Source of the DNA: Neobacillus sp. FSL H8-0543
GTDB taxonomy: Bacteria > Bacillota > Bacilli > Bacillales > Cytobacillaceae
Direction: 5' to 3'
NCBI RefSeq assembly: GCF_038592905.1
Contig: NZ_CP151943.1
Span: forward strand, 5,034,501 to 5,098,500
DNA length: 64,000 nucleotides
In this document: positions 51,662-60,526 of the stretch, piece after piece
How the letters are laid out: each line of letters starts with the position of its first letter
Position numbering within the stretch: the stretch's first letter is position 1
Made by a program: the position numbers and the translations under genes
The notes under the pieces: generated by a model
What the model was told of the DNA's origin: nothing
The model's input: the letters and a program-made list of their open reading frames with translations, nothing else
The model's database searches: none

Positions 51662-53149
51662 ATGATAATCGAAATGAAAAATATCAGAAAGTCATTCGGA
51701 AGTAATGATGTTCTCAAAGACGTATCATTTATGATTAAAGGCGGAGAAATTTGTGCATTACTTGGTGAAAATGGTGCTGGTAAATCAACACTAATGAACA
51801 TCCTCGGCGGAGTTCAGCCAACAGACTCAGGTTCGATCAACATAGATGGGAAGCAAGTGGTTTTCCACGCCCCCTCACAATCACAGGAAGCGGGAATTGC
51901 CTTCATCCATCAGGAACTGAATTTAATTAATGATCTACCAATTTATGAAAATATGTTTTTAGGAAGAGAGCTTAAAACGAAAAGAGGGAGCCTCGATCTA
52001 GAAAGAATGCATCAAGAAACCATAAAGATGTTTAAGCAAATGGACGTAGATCTAAATCCAAAAACAATGGTCCGCGACCTTGATTCCTCCTATAAACAGA
52101 TCGTTGAAATCTGTCGCGCGATGATGACGAATGCTTCCATCATCATTATGGATGAGCCTACTACCTCCTTAACAGACCAGGAAACGGAACGCGTATTTAA
52201 AATGATGAAAACGTTGAAAGACCACAACGTGGGAATTATTTTTATCTCTCACAAATTAAATGAAGTTATGCAATTTTGCACTCGATACGTCGTGCTTCGA
52301 GATGGGAACCTAGTGGCACAAGGAAATGTCAGCGAAGTAACGAGTAAGGACCTCGCCCGTTTTATGGTCGGCTATGACGTAAGAACAGATCCGTTACTTA
52401 GGGAGAAAAAACTAGGTAAAGAGATTTTACGCGTAGAGGGATTTACATACTATCATGTGTTTCGGGATATTAGCTTCTCAATTAAGTCGGGAGAAATCGT
52501 TGGAGTTACGGGGCTTCTAGGTGATGGTCGAAGTGAGCTCTTTCAATCCATTTTCGGAGCTGAGAAGGTTTCATCTGGAAAAATATTCTTGAATGGAAAA
52601 GTAGTATCGATAAAAAGTACGACTCAGGCAATAAATGAAGGAATTGCGTACCTTCCCCGTAATCGGAAGGAAAATGCCATCATCAAGGATATGAATATCA
52701 TGGAAAATGCTTCGATTGTTACCTGGCCGAAATTTTCTAAGAAAGGGATTATTAATAAGCAAAAGCACGAGGAGACCTTTAGGGAACAAAGCAAAGTATT
52801 AAAATTAAAGATGGGGAAGCTTACCGACAGCATCACTAGTCTTTCCGGTGGAAACCAACAGAAGGTTGTTTTAGCCAAATGGTTAGCTACTAGTCCTAAA
52901 CTGCTCATCTTAGACAACCCTACCCAAGGTGTCGATGTCGGTGCGAAGGAAGATATCTATGATATCATTTTGAAGCTTGCAGATGAAAACATTGCCGTGG
53001 TTGTCCTATCTAGTGAAGCACAGGAAATTATCCGTGTATGTGACAGGGCGCTGGTTATGTATCATGGTGTCATTCAAGGCGAAGTTGCTTTAGAGGCAAT
53101 GAATGAGCATACGATCATGAGCCTTGCAACGGGAGGGCAACTATCGTAA
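51662..53149 (+). CDS. sugar ABC transporter ATPase (RbsA/MglA type)
   Basis: This 495-residue protein has two ABC cassettes. The first has Walker A GENGAGKST and Walker B IIIMDEPTT; the second, from about residue 255, has a GLLGDGRSE loop, SLSGGNQQKVVLAKWL and LILDNPTQGVD. This asymmetry is typical of RbsA/MglA. GGAAGTGA precedes the ATG at 51662; the reading frame extends upstream through the repeat but without a ribosome site. It powers the importer with the permease 21 bp downstream. Confidence 0.93.
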   Translation: MIIEMKNIRKSFGSNDVLKDVSFMIKGGEICALLGENGAGKSTLMNILGGVQPTDSGSINIDGKQVVFHAPSQSQEAGIAFIHQELNLINDLPIYENMFLGRELKTKRGSLDLERMHQETIKMFKQMDVDLNPKTMVRDLDSSYKQIVEICRAMMTNASIIIMDEPTTSLTDQETERVFKMMKTLKDHNVGIIFISHKLNEVMQFCTRYVVLRDGNLVAQGNVSEVTSKDLARFMVGYDVRTDPLLREKKLGKEILRVEGFTYYHVFRDISFSIKSGEIVGVTGLLGDGRSELFQSIFGAEKVSSGKIFLNGKVVSIKSTTQAINEGIAYLPRNRKENAIIKDMNIMENASIVTWPKFSKKGIINKQKHEETFREQSKVLKLKMGKLTDSITSLSGGNQQKVVLAKWLATSPKLLILDNPTQGVDVGAKEDIYDIILKLADENIAVVVLSSEAQEIIRVCDRALVMYHGVIQGEVALEAMNEHTIMSLATGGQLS

Positions 53150-53170
53150 GTAAGGGAGAGAAAACCAATT

Positions 53171-54217
53171 ATGGATAAGGCCACTTTGAAAAATAATAGA
53201 AGCTTTTTTGATTGGTTCAAATATAAATGGTCAAACGAACCTCTGTTTAGTACGGCGATTGCACTTATCATTATGATTATTTTACAAACATTGGTTTTGG
53301 GATTTGATTATGATTCAATTGGCAGCTGGTTTCAATCCTGGACAAACAACTGGTTTAACATTCTAAGGAATAACGCGGGTACTGGAATTGTTGCTTTGGG
53401 CATGACTTTTGTCATTATGACAGGAGGTATTGATTTAGCTGTTGGTTCCACATTGGTTGCTACAGGTGCTTTCTCGATGCTCCTTCTCGACACGGGTACC
53501 AAAGGACTCTTAGGCATGTGGGGATTGACAGGAATACCTGCCTTTATTGTCACGATTATATTCGTGATGCTGCTTGGTTATCTGCTAGGGTCATTAATAG
53601 GCGTCACCGTTACCAAAGGTAAGGTACCGCCATTTATTGCTACATTAGGTGCAATGATGATTTTTAGAAGTGTGACACAGCATTTTACACAGGGCTATAA
53701 CACGACTGTTCCGATGGAGTTTTTACAGATTGCTAGTTTTAAAATAGGAAATTTTATGATTATGCCAATTATTTATTGGGCTGTCATTGCCTATATTCTT
53801 TACTATGTATCCAAGCGAACGACCTTTGGACGTCAGATTATTGCTGTTGGATCGAATGAAAGGGCTGCGAAACTTTCTGGTGTTAATGTCGACAAAGTCA
53901 AGCTTCGTGTGTACGCACTGATGGGACTCCTTGTCTCGATTGCAGCGATTATTCAAGTTTCTCGTATTGGTTCGATGGACTTTTCTAATGCTGGTAGAGG
54001 AATGGAAATGGATGCAATTGCTGCAGCAGCGGTTGGCGGAACCAGCATGATGGGCGGGAGAGGTTTTATCCTTGGTACCGTCTATGGAATGTTAATCATC
54101 GCCGTCATGAACAATCTATTGAACCTATTCGGTGTTCCACCATTTTTAAGGGAAGCATTTAAAGGGGTTATTGTCATTGCAGCTGTGCTTTTGCAAAAAA
54201 AGGAGAAAACTTCTTAA
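53171..54217 (+). CDS. sugar ABC transporter permease (RbsC type)
   Basis: This 348-residue permease has about nine membrane segments, the TGGIDLAVGSTLVATGAF motif near residue 80, and the VGSNERAAKLSGVNVDKVK cytoplasmic loop plus AAAAVGGTSMMGGRG, all typical of RbsC/AraH-type permeases. Ribosome site AAGGGAGAG. Last gene of the importer operon, followed by a terminator hairpin. Confidence 0.93.
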   Translation: MDKATLKNNRSFFDWFKYKWSNEPLFSTAIALIIMIILQTLVLGFDYDSIGSWFQSWTNNWFNILRNNAGTGIVALGMTFVIMTGGIDLAVGSTLVATGAFSMLLLDTGTKGLLGMWGLTGIPAFIVTIIFVMLLGYLLGSLIGVTVTKGKVPPFIATLGAMMIFRSVTQHFTQGYNTTVPMEFLQIASFKIGNFMIMPIIYWAVIAYILYYVSKRTTFGRQIIAVGSNERAAKLSGVNVDKVKLRVYALMGLLVSIAAIIQVSRIGSMDFSNAGRGMEMDAIAAAAVGGTSMMGGRGFILGTVYGMLIIAVMNNLLNLFGVPPFLREAFKGVIVIAAVLLQKKEKTS

Positions 54218-54275
54218 TGGTGAAAGTCACCCGAGGATTTTCCGGTTACATTTTATCACTTGTATTTAAATCGAC

Positions 54276-54310
54276 GAAGGTGCCATTCCAAATGGGGATG
54301 GGGCCTTTTA
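54276..54310 (+). terminator. rho-independent terminator
   Basis: AAGGTGCCATTCC pairs with GGGATGGGGCCTT (two G-T pairs, one mismatch), followed by TTTT. It ends the sugar importer operon. Confidence 0.65.
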
Positions 54311-54387
54311 AATTTGGGAGTGAAGCAAAGCAGGAATTTTATATAAACTCGCGAATTATTAATTATAATCGTTATAGGAGGTAAAAT

Positions 54388-54918
54388 ATGGAGAGGGATC
54401 AGTTAATTGAAGAATTGAAACAAATTCTCATAAGGGAAATACCCAATGCGGTGAGGAATATCAGGTTAGATGAAGAAGACAAGGTTTGTTACCTATCATT
54501 GCTTGGAACTGACTATGAACCTGTGCTTGGACTGATTACAGTAGGAATTGAATCCTTTAGAAAAAAGATTATCGAAGAATATGGCATTGAAGATAAGTAC
54601 AGTATATGGAATTCAGGTGAGATGCCAGTTGAATATCAAACGGGTATAGATAACAATTCTTCATTTCTAAAAAAGCAAGAAGCACTAGTTGAATTATTTG
54701 GAGATGAAGAATGGGAAGAAAGCTGGGAAGCATGCCAAACACTTAGATTTGAAGTCGCTAAAGAATTAAATACATTTAATTGGAACGAGATTCTACCATT
54801 AACTGAGGACTTTGTCGTTTACTCAGATTGGGAGGCAATTGACGTTTCAAATGGAGACTTACTTCGAAGTGTCCCAAAAGAGAAGATTGAAATACTAATA
54901 AATAAAGGCTTGATTTAA
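54388..54918 (+). CDS. DUF4303-like hypothetical protein
   Basis: This 176-residue acidic, Trp-rich, soluble protein resembles DUF4303 members (the SLLGTDYEPVLGLITVG segment, YSIWNSGEMP and the WNEILPLTEDFVVYSDWEA ending). The family's function is unknown; relatives are sometimes immunity or SMI1-like proteins near polymorphic toxins, but no toxin gene is adjacent here. AGGAGG precedes the ATG. Monocistronic. Confidence 0.7.
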   Translation: MERDQLIEELKQILIREIPNAVRNIRLDEEDKVCYLSLLGTDYEPVLGLITVGIESFRKKIIEEYGIEDKYSIWNSGEMPVEYQTGIDNNSSFLKKQEALVELFGDEEWEESWEACQTLRFEVAKELNTFNWNEILPLTEDFVVYSDWEAIDVSNGDLLRSVPKEKIEILINKGLI

Positions 54919-55062
54919 TGGACCGATTACGCCGGTAGAATTTTGAAATTTCAGATAAATAGTTTGACGCGGCTCTTGGAAATATAGTAAATTTTAAGAT
55001 AAGTAGTTAATCTTATCATATTATTTTGCGCTTATGCGCATGAATGGAGGAACATACACGAC

Positions 55063-56025
55063 ATGGCAAAAATTCCGTCAATACTTAAAGATTTGCGAAT
55101 TCCTGTAATCGGCTCACCAATGTTCATCATTAGTAGTCCAAAGTTAGTGATTGAGCAATGTAAGGCTGGGATTGTTGGGTCAATGCCTGCACTTAATGCT
55201 AGGCCTGCATCAATGCTCGACGAATGGTTGGCAGAAATTACTGAGGCGCTCGCTTCTTACAACGCAAAGAATCCAGATCGGCCTGCCGCTCCATTCGCGA
55301 TTAACCAGATTGTGCACAGGTCCAATACAAGGTTAGAGCAGGATATGGAAATGTGTGTGAAGTACAAAGTTCCTATTATCATTACGTCCCTTGGGGCTCG
55401 GGAGGAAATAAACATCGCTGCACATAGCTATGGAGGAACAGTATTTCACGATGTGATAAACAACAAGTTCGCGCACAAGGCCATTGATAAAGGAGCAGAT
55501 GGTTTGATTGCCGTTGCCACAGGTGCTGGTGGTCATGCGGGTGTGAAGAGCCCGTTTGCATTAGTTCAAGAAATCCGTCAATGGTTTGACGGACCGCTTG
55601 CCTTGTCTGGATCTATTGCTACCGGAAGCGGCGTCCTCGCTGCCCAAGCGATGGGGGCGGATTTTGCTTATATCGGTTCGCCGTTCATTGCCACACATGA
55701 AGCGAATGCTGTTGACGAGTATAAGCAAGCAATTGTTGATTGTACTTCTGATGATATTGTTTATAGTAATCTATTCACAGGCGTGGAAGGGAACTATCTA
55801 GCTCCATCTATTCGAGCAGCAGGGTTGGATCCAAACGCACTTCCTCAAAGCGACCCATCAAAGATGGATTTTGGAACAGAGGCAAAGGCGTGGAAGGATA
55901 TCTGGGGATGCGGTCAGGGCATTGGTGCGATTAACGAAGTCACTACCGCAGCCGCATTCATAAACAAACTTCAGCAAGAGTACATAGCTGCTAGAGAGAA
56001 CCTTCTTGAAAAATCCTATTCATAA
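55063..56025 (+). CDS. nitronate monooxygenase / 2-nitropropane dioxygenase-like FMN enzyme
   Basis: This 320-residue TIM-barrel flavoprotein starts with PVIGSPMFIISSPKLVIEQCKAG and has the FMN-phosphate loops GADGLIAVATGAGGHAG and LSGSIATGSGVLAAQAMGADFAYIGSPF. Such enzymes oxidise nitronates or act as NAD(P)H:quinone reductases. ATGGAGGAA precedes the ATG. Monocistronic with terminator. No neighbour defines its substrate. Confidence 0.9.
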   Translation: MAKIPSILKDLRIPVIGSPMFIISSPKLVIEQCKAGIVGSMPALNARPASMLDEWLAEITEALASYNAKNPDRPAAPFAINQIVHRSNTRLEQDMEMCVKYKVPIIITSLGAREEINIAAHSYGGTVFHDVINNKFAHKAIDKGADGLIAVATGAGGHAGVKSPFALVQEIRQWFDGPLALSGSIATGSGVLAAQAMGADFAYIGSPFIATHEANAVDEYKQAIVDCTSDDIVYSNLFTGVEGNYLAPSIRAAGLDPNALPQSDPSKMDFGTEAKAWKDIWGCGQGIGAINEVTTAAAFINKLQQEYIAARENLLEKSYS

Positions 56026-56038
56026 TATTAGAAAATAG

Positions 56039-56074
56039 CAAAAAACGCTGTATACAAAATACGGCGTTTTTTTT
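56039..56074 (+). terminator. rho-independent terminator
   Basis: AAAAACGCTGTAT / ATACGGCGTTTTTTTT (one G-T pair) with a short loop, 14 bp after the nitronate monooxygenase gene. Confidence 0.88.
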
Positions 56075-56166
56075 ACAAAAATAAAACGTATAAACTAGAT
56101 CACAACCAGTTATCAAGAAATAACTTAGCAATATGAAATTAACTATCTAGGTAAAGGAAGTTTTTT

Positions 56167-57147
56167 ATGAATAAACCCGAGAAATCTAATTCAGACCAGT
56201 ACCCAAAGCTATTAAAGGTCACGGAGGACATCTATCAGCTCAAGGTTCGTTATCCATTCGGAATGTATGAAATGAACAGTTTTCTTTTCAAAGGGGATAA
56301 CGGCTTCACTGTTGTTGATACAGGTAGTGCGTCAGCGGAATCCCAAGCTTTATGGGAGCAAACCATAGCATCAGGAATCACAGTTGAAAAATTAGTGTTA
56401 TCACATGCCCATCCCGACCATATTGGACTTGCTAGATGGTTTCAGGAAAAGCATCAGGTACCTGTCTATATTTCTAGTTTAGGATATAAAGAAATTCAAA
56501 GAAAACGAAACAATACAAATCCAGACTGGATGAGAAACTTATTTCTGAAGCATGATGGACCTGAACTTCCTGTGAAGATGGAAAATCCTGAAGCAGATGC
56601 CTTTGAATTTGAACCAGATGGACTATTTGATAATCAGGAGCATATCAGGATAGGAAATGATACATACGAAACGATCTGGACACCAGGGCATTCATCGGAC
56701 CATTTCTGCTTTTACAGTCAAAGGGAGCAGGTGATGGTTACCGGTGACCATGTACTTGCGGGATTAGCTCCGATCATAGCCGTTTGGTCTGAACATGACG
56801 TGAATCCAATTAAAGATAATATTGCTTCCTTGGAACGTTTAAAAGCGTATTCTTCTAAAATTGCCCTGCCTGGTCACGGTGATCTGATTTACAACCTGAA
56901 TGATCGGATAGATGAAATGATCTCAGGACACCAACATCGCTTACAGCAGCTCGTTGCTTCTGTAAAAAACGCAGAAAAAACATCCTGGCAGGTTTGCCAA
57001 GAAATATACGGAACTCTAGATCCAAAAAAGTTTTTCGCCCCATTATTGGCAACAATCACAAGGTTTCTTTATCTTGAATCGATTGGAGAAGTAGCTAGTG
57101 AATTGAAAAATGGGAAAATATACTATTATCGTTCAAATGATATTTAA
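56167..57147 (+). CDS. metallo-beta-lactamase fold hydrolase
   Basis: This 326-residue MBL-fold protein has the metal motif SHAHPDHIGLARWF, the TIWTPGHSSDHFCFYS and VTGDHVLA segments and a C-terminal LPGHG His, then a helical extension (DEMISGHQHRLQQLVASVKN). The layout resembles MBL hydrolases with a C-terminal winged-helix/LACTB2-like tail. AGGTAAAGGAAG precedes the ATG. Substrate unknown. Confidence 0.88.
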   Translation: MNKPEKSNSDQYPKLLKVTEDIYQLKVRYPFGMYEMNSFLFKGDNGFTVVDTGSASAESQALWEQTIASGITVEKLVLSHAHPDHIGLARWFQEKHQVPVYISSLGYKEIQRKRNNTNPDWMRNLFLKHDGPELPVKMENPEADAFEFEPDGLFDNQEHIRIGNDTYETIWTPGHSSDHFCFYSQREQVMVTGDHVLAGLAPIIAVWSEHDVNPIKDNIASLERLKAYSSKIALPGHGDLIYNLNDRIDEMISGHQHRLQQLVASVKNAEKTSWQVCQEIYGTLDPKKFFAPLLATITRFLYLESIGEVASELKNGKIYYYRSNDI

Positions 57148-57223
57148 GGGTAAATTTTTTGTGACTAAAGCAGTGGATTTTCTTTAAAGGAAATCTCACT
57201 GCATAATCACATCTTCCAAATGT

Positions 57224-57250
57224 AAGCGCCAGTTCAGGCGTTTTTATTTT
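57224..57250 (+). terminator. terminator
   Basis: Short hairpin GCGCC-agttca-GGCG followed by a T-rich stretch, about 85 bp after the MBL gene. Confidence 0.55.
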
Positions 57251-57260
57251 TCATACATAT

Positions 57261-57274
57261 AGAACGTATGTTTG
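57261..57274. promoter_or_regulatory. candidate LexA (SOS) box
   Basis: AGAACGTATGTTTG matches the Bacillus LexA consensus CGAACRNRYGTTYC at 12 of 14 positions and sits 30 bp upstream of the yolD-like start. YolD-type genes are often LexA-controlled. Confidence 0.55.
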
Positions 57275-57303
57275 TATATAATGAAAAGGGAGGAGTGATG
57301 CAT

Positions 57304-57642
57304 ATGGGTATTCGTGATAGAGGGAAATTAAAATGGCGGCCAGCTTCATTTATGCCGCTAGGATTTGAGATGACTCGTGCCATGTTTAAGGATCAGGAAC
57401 GAAAAGCAAAACCATTAATTGATGAGTACGAAGCAGAGGAGTTCGATCGGCAAATCAACTACGCAAAGGAATATAAGCTTTTGGTAAGGGTTTCGGTATG
57501 GGAGGAAGGATTTACTACGGAGATGATTGGACGTATCCATTCCCTTGATCCAATTAAGCACCAGCTGCGTCTGGAGGTAAGGACAGGTGAATATGAAGTC
57601 ATTGCTTTTGAAAAAGTTATTGGAGTAATTGTTACAAATTGA
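57304..57642 (+). CDS. YolD-like family protein
   Basis: This 112-residue protein shows the YolD pattern (RGKLKWRPASFMPLGFEM at the N-terminus, small beta-rich C-terminal domain ending FEKVIGVIV). YolD proteins usually precede a Y-family DNA polymerase (UvrX type) in SOS-controlled pairs; here the polymerase gene is absent and an HxlR gene follows. GGGAGGAG precedes ATGs at 57298 and 57304. The LexA-like box supports SOS control; the molecular role is unknown. Confidence 0.85.
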   Translation: MGIRDRGKLKWRPASFMPLGFEMTRAMFKDQERKAKPLIDEYEAEEFDRQINYAKEYKLLVRVSVWEEGFTTEMIGRIHSLDPIKHQLRLEVRTGEYEVIAFEKVIGVIVTN

Positions 57643-57647
57643 AAATT

Positions 57648-57696
57648 GTATATATTTTATACTTGATATATTTTTTATACATGATATACTATGTAT
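57648..57696 (+). promoter_or_regulatory. promoter with operator-like inverted repeats for the HxlR gene
   Basis: TTGATA (57663) and TATACT (57685) with a 16-nt spacer make a sigma-A promoter. Two inverted repeats flank it: GTATA-tattt-TATAC at 57648 and ATACAT-N8-ATGTAT at 57677, the second covering the -10 box. This suggests autorepression by the HxlR product (inference). Confidence 0.5.
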
Positions 57697-57715
57697 ATAA
57701 GGATGGTGGTAAGGA

Positions 57716-58057
57716 ATGAAGATATGTCCCTATATTGAAGCTGCTTTTCAAATCCTCGGTAAAAAGTGGAATGGTCAACTCATCCATTACTTGTCGTTAT
57801 GCGAGAACCATACCGCACGTTTTTCAGATTTAAAGCGTGATATAACGGGAATTACTTCTAGAGCACTATCACTGAAGCTTTCCGAGCTTGCAGAAGATGG
57901 ATTGGTCAAAAAGTGGGTAGAATCTGGTTCACCCGTAACCATTTCTTACAAACTAACAGAAAAAGGGATATCACTAGCGAATAGTCTAAAACCCATTCAA
58001 GAATGGGCACTAAGCTATTTGGATGTATCAATTTCAAAAGAAAGTGAGGAGAATTAA
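57716..58057 (+). CDS. HxlR (DUF24) family redox-sensing-type regulator, YodB-like
   Basis: This 113-residue winged-helix protein resembles B. subtilis YodB/CatR: the N-terminal CPYIEAAFQILGKKWNGQLI matches their MCPKMESAFSLLGKRWNG start, so Cys4 corresponds to YodB Cys6, which reacts with quinones and diamide. A second Cys at 30 may also react. It is the first gene of a unit with an SpxH-like DsbA-family protein and RidA. A thiol or electrophile sensing role is inferred from the conserved Cys. Confidence 0.87.
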   Translation: MKICPYIEAAFQILGKKWNGQLIHYLSLCENHTARFSDLKRDITGITSRALSLKLSELAEDGLVKKWVESGSPVTISYKLTEKGISLANSLKPIQEWALSYLDVSISKESEEN

Positions 58058-58061
58058 ATTG

Positions 58062-58979
58062 ATGAAAAATAATATGATTTGTGACGTAGAAACTGGAGTA
58101 TGTGGGGTAGCCGGAGAGGATGAAATGGAGGTCATCGATTTTAATAAACCAAAGAAAACAATTGACCTTTATTATGTAACAGACCCAATCTGTTCTCATT
58201 GTTGGGCACTGGAGCCAGTGCTTCGCCGGTTTGTGGAGCAATATGGTGAATATTTTACCTTTAGAACTGTTATGGGGGGGTTGTTAGAAAAATGGAGTGG
58301 CGGTCCGGTCGATCCGGCAAACGGAATTAACCAACCATCGGATGTTGCTGGACACTGGAGAGAAGTGGGAGAACAAACACGCATGCCGATTGATGGGACT
58401 CTTTGGTTTGACAATCCTGTCCACTCTTCGTATCCACCTTCTCGTGTATTTAAGGTTATTCAAAAACAAAATGATGCTTTAGCAAGTGTATTTTTACGCC
58501 GTGCACGTGAAGCTGTTTTCGCATTTAACCAAAATATTGCTGATGATTCTGTTTTAATTGAAATGGTGAATACCCTTGGGTTGGATGGGGAAGCAATTGT
58601 AAGGGAAGCTAACCTGCCAAGCGGGCAGCAATTATTAAATGAAGATTTTTCACTTGCCGCAAGCTTAGGTGTAAGGGGATTTCCAACGATTATCATGGTT
58701 AACGAGGAAAACAAAGGGGTAAAAATTGTCGGTGCTCGCCCAATGGTGAACTATGTTGCTGGGTTAAAACAGGTTCTGAATATAGAGGAGCTTCAACCGA
58801 AACAACAACCCTCACTTTCTATCCTGCTTGAGAAAGAAAAGCTATTATTTTCAAAAGAGATTGAAGTAATGTATGATATTGAGCAAACGGATATTAACGC
58901 TCTATTTGAAAAAGAGCTATCACCTAGTTGTTATGAAGGTAAGGAAATTCTGGGTGAAAGATATTTTGTAAAGAAATAA
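58062..58979 (+). CDS. DsbA-family/SpxH (YjbH)-like protein
   Basis: This protein of about 305 residues has a Cys-rich N-terminal tail (CDVETGVCGV), then a thioredoxin-fold domain with DPICSHCWALEPVLRRF (CxxC) and the GVRGFPTIIMV cis-Pro segment around residue 205. The DP-C-x-x-C-WALEPV motif is typical of YjbH/SpxH, the adaptor that targets Spx to ClpXP, and of FrnE relatives. GTGAGGAG precedes a TTG at 58059 and the ATG at 58062. Unlike the gene at 23776, its first active-site Cys is a normal Cys codon. Confidence 0.83.
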   Translation: MKNNMICDVETGVCGVAGEDEMEVIDFNKPKKTIDLYYVTDPICSHCWALEPVLRRFVEQYGEYFTFRTVMGGLLEKWSGGPVDPANGINQPSDVAGHWREVGEQTRMPIDGTLWFDNPVHSSYPPSRVFKVIQKQNDALASVFLRRAREAVFAFNQNIADDSVLIEMVNTLGLDGEAIVREANLPSGQQLLNEDFSLAASLGVRGFPTIIMVNEENKGVKIVGARPMVNYVAGLKQVLNIEELQPKQQPSLSILLEKEKLLFSKEIEVMYDIEQTDINALFEKELSPSCYEGKEILGERYFVKK

Positions 58980-59003
58980 TAATGAGAACTGCGGGGGATT
59001 AAC

Positions 59004-59384
59004 ATGGCAAGAAAAGCTTACAATGCAAAAGGAACGAAATCAGCAGGACCATACTCACATGCTGTAGATGCAGGCGAACTAGTTTATTTATCAGGTCAAA
59101 CACCGATGAACTCAGCATCAGATGAAATCAAAACTGGTGACATCGGAGCACAAACGCAGCAATGCTTTGATAACTTATTTGCGGTTTTGAAGGAAGCGAA
59201 CCTTACCCCTGATGATGTGGTAAAGGTAAATGTATATTTAACAGATATGGGGAATTTTAGCGCGATGAATGCGGTATATGAAAAGCAATTTTCGCAGCCT
59301 TTCCCTGCACGGACATGTGTTGCTGTTCTAGCACTGCCGCTTGGTGCAGAAGTTGAAATTGAAATGATTGCTAAAAGACCGTAG
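59004..59384 (+). CDS. RidA family reactive intermediate/imine deaminase
   Basis: This 126-residue RidA (YjgF/YER057c) protein has the GPYSHAVDAGELVYLSGQTP start and the PARTCVAVLALPLGAEVEIEMIA ending with the conserved Arg that binds the substrate carboxylate. It hydrolyses reactive enamines and imines from PLP enzymes. GCGGGGG precedes the ATG. It lies 24 bp after the SpxH-like gene and is followed by a terminator. Confidence 0.93.
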   Translation: MARKAYNAKGTKSAGPYSHAVDAGELVYLSGQTPMNSASDEIKTGDIGAQTQQCFDNLFAVLKEANLTPDDVVKVNVYLTDMGNFSAMNAVYEKQFSQPFPARTCVAVLALPLGAEVEIEMIAKRP

Positions 59385-59422
59385 GAGTAATCCAAATTAG
59401 ATTACAACTACATCTCTTTTAA

Positions 59423-59451
59423 GGCTATACTTCTGGTATAGTCTTTTTTTT
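59423..59451 (+). terminator. rho-independent terminator
   Basis: GGCTATAC / GTATAGTC (one G-T pair) with a 5-nt loop and eight T residues, directly before the next annotated ATG. Confidence 0.8.
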
Positions 59452-60468
59452 ATGAAAGAAGGGTTTTATGGATTTTATTACTATCGGTCGATTGCTAGTA
59501 AATGGATCATCCTAGCTGTTGCTTTATTGGTAAGTTACATCCTTTTAAAAATACAAAAAAATACTTCTGTTTTGTTAGACGTAATATCTAATAGTCTACT
59601 TATGGGATTTATTACGTTAAAGCTAAGCCTGATTCTTCTTCAGCCTAATCTTGTCATCAACAGTCCATTGTCACTCTTGTATTTTACAGGGGGAAAAATC
59701 GGCTTTTGGCTTGCTGTAATTATTGCAAGCGCGGTGTACTTCTGGGGGACACGAAAGCTGGAGATACTCTTTCAGACCAAAGTCCAAACATACGGTTTAT
59801 ATGTGCTTTATTCTTTTTCCGTCTACCATTTACTATTTCTAATAATGAATCAAGAATGGCATCATTTCTTCTATTTACTGATTCCAATCTTCGTGTTAAT
59901 TTGGTGGCTTTTAAAAAATAAAAGCATTCAAGTGTTGAAGAATGTTACGATCATGGCAGTCCTATCCGGGCTTCTTGGTTGGGCCGTATATGAGCACCAA
60001 ACTAAAACACAATCTGCCGAAGCTAATGCAAATGTCCAAACGGGTATTCAAAAAGGAAAAAAAGCGGTTGATTTTACTCTTGAGACAATCAATGGAGAAG
60101 CTAAGCTTTCTGATTACAAAGGAAAAAAGGTTATTTTAAACTTTTGGGCAACATGGTGCCCGCCATGTAAGGCCGAGATGCCTCATATGGAGAAATTTTA
60201 TAAAGAAAATAAAACTAACAATGTAGTTATTTTGGCTGTCAATTTAACATCAAGTGAATCAGATGAGAGTAATGTTCGTGCTTTTATGAAGAATTATGGG
60301 TTATCCTTTCCTGTTTTAATGGATGCTGATGGAAGTGTAGGGGATACGTATCAGGCGATTACCATTCCGACAACTTATTTCATTGATTCGGAAGGGATTA
60401 TTCAGCAAAAACTTGTGGGACCAATGAGTAAAGACACAATGGAAGACATGATCGAAAAAATTAATTAA
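59452..60468 (+). CDS. membrane-anchored thioredoxin-like (TlpA/ResA) thiol-disulfide protein
   Basis: This 338-residue protein has about five N-terminal membrane segments (residues 17-180) followed by an extracytoplasmic redoxin domain: KAVDFTLETINGEAKLSDYKGKK, FWATWCPPCKAEM with the active CxxC, and TIPTTYFID with cis-Pro. It likely reduces disulfides or haem-delivery proteins outside the membrane. The multi-spanning N-terminus is longer than in ResA, which has one anchor. The ATG at 59452 has no clear ribosome site because a terminator abuts it, so the true start may be further inside. Confidence 0.85.
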   Translation: MKEGFYGFYYYRSIASKWIILAVALLVSYILLKIQKNTSVLLDVISNSLLMGFITLKLSLILLQPNLVINSPLSLLYFTGGKIGFWLAVIIASAVYFWGTRKLEILFQTKVQTYGLYVLYSFSVYHLLFLIMNQEWHHFFYLLIPIFVLIWWLLKNKSIQVLKNVTIMAVLSGLLGWAVYEHQTKTQSAEANANVQTGIQKGKKAVDFTLETINGEAKLSDYKGKKVILNFWATWCPPCKAEMPHMEKFYKENKTNNVVILAVNLTSSESDESNVRAFMKNYGLSFPVLMDADGSVGDTYQAITIPTTYFIDSEGIIQQKLVGPMSKDTMEDMIEKIN

Positions 60469-60526
60469 TTATTAGTTTTCGTTAGTGATAAAATGGGATT
60501 ATTTAAAGAGAAAAGGGGCATTCTTC

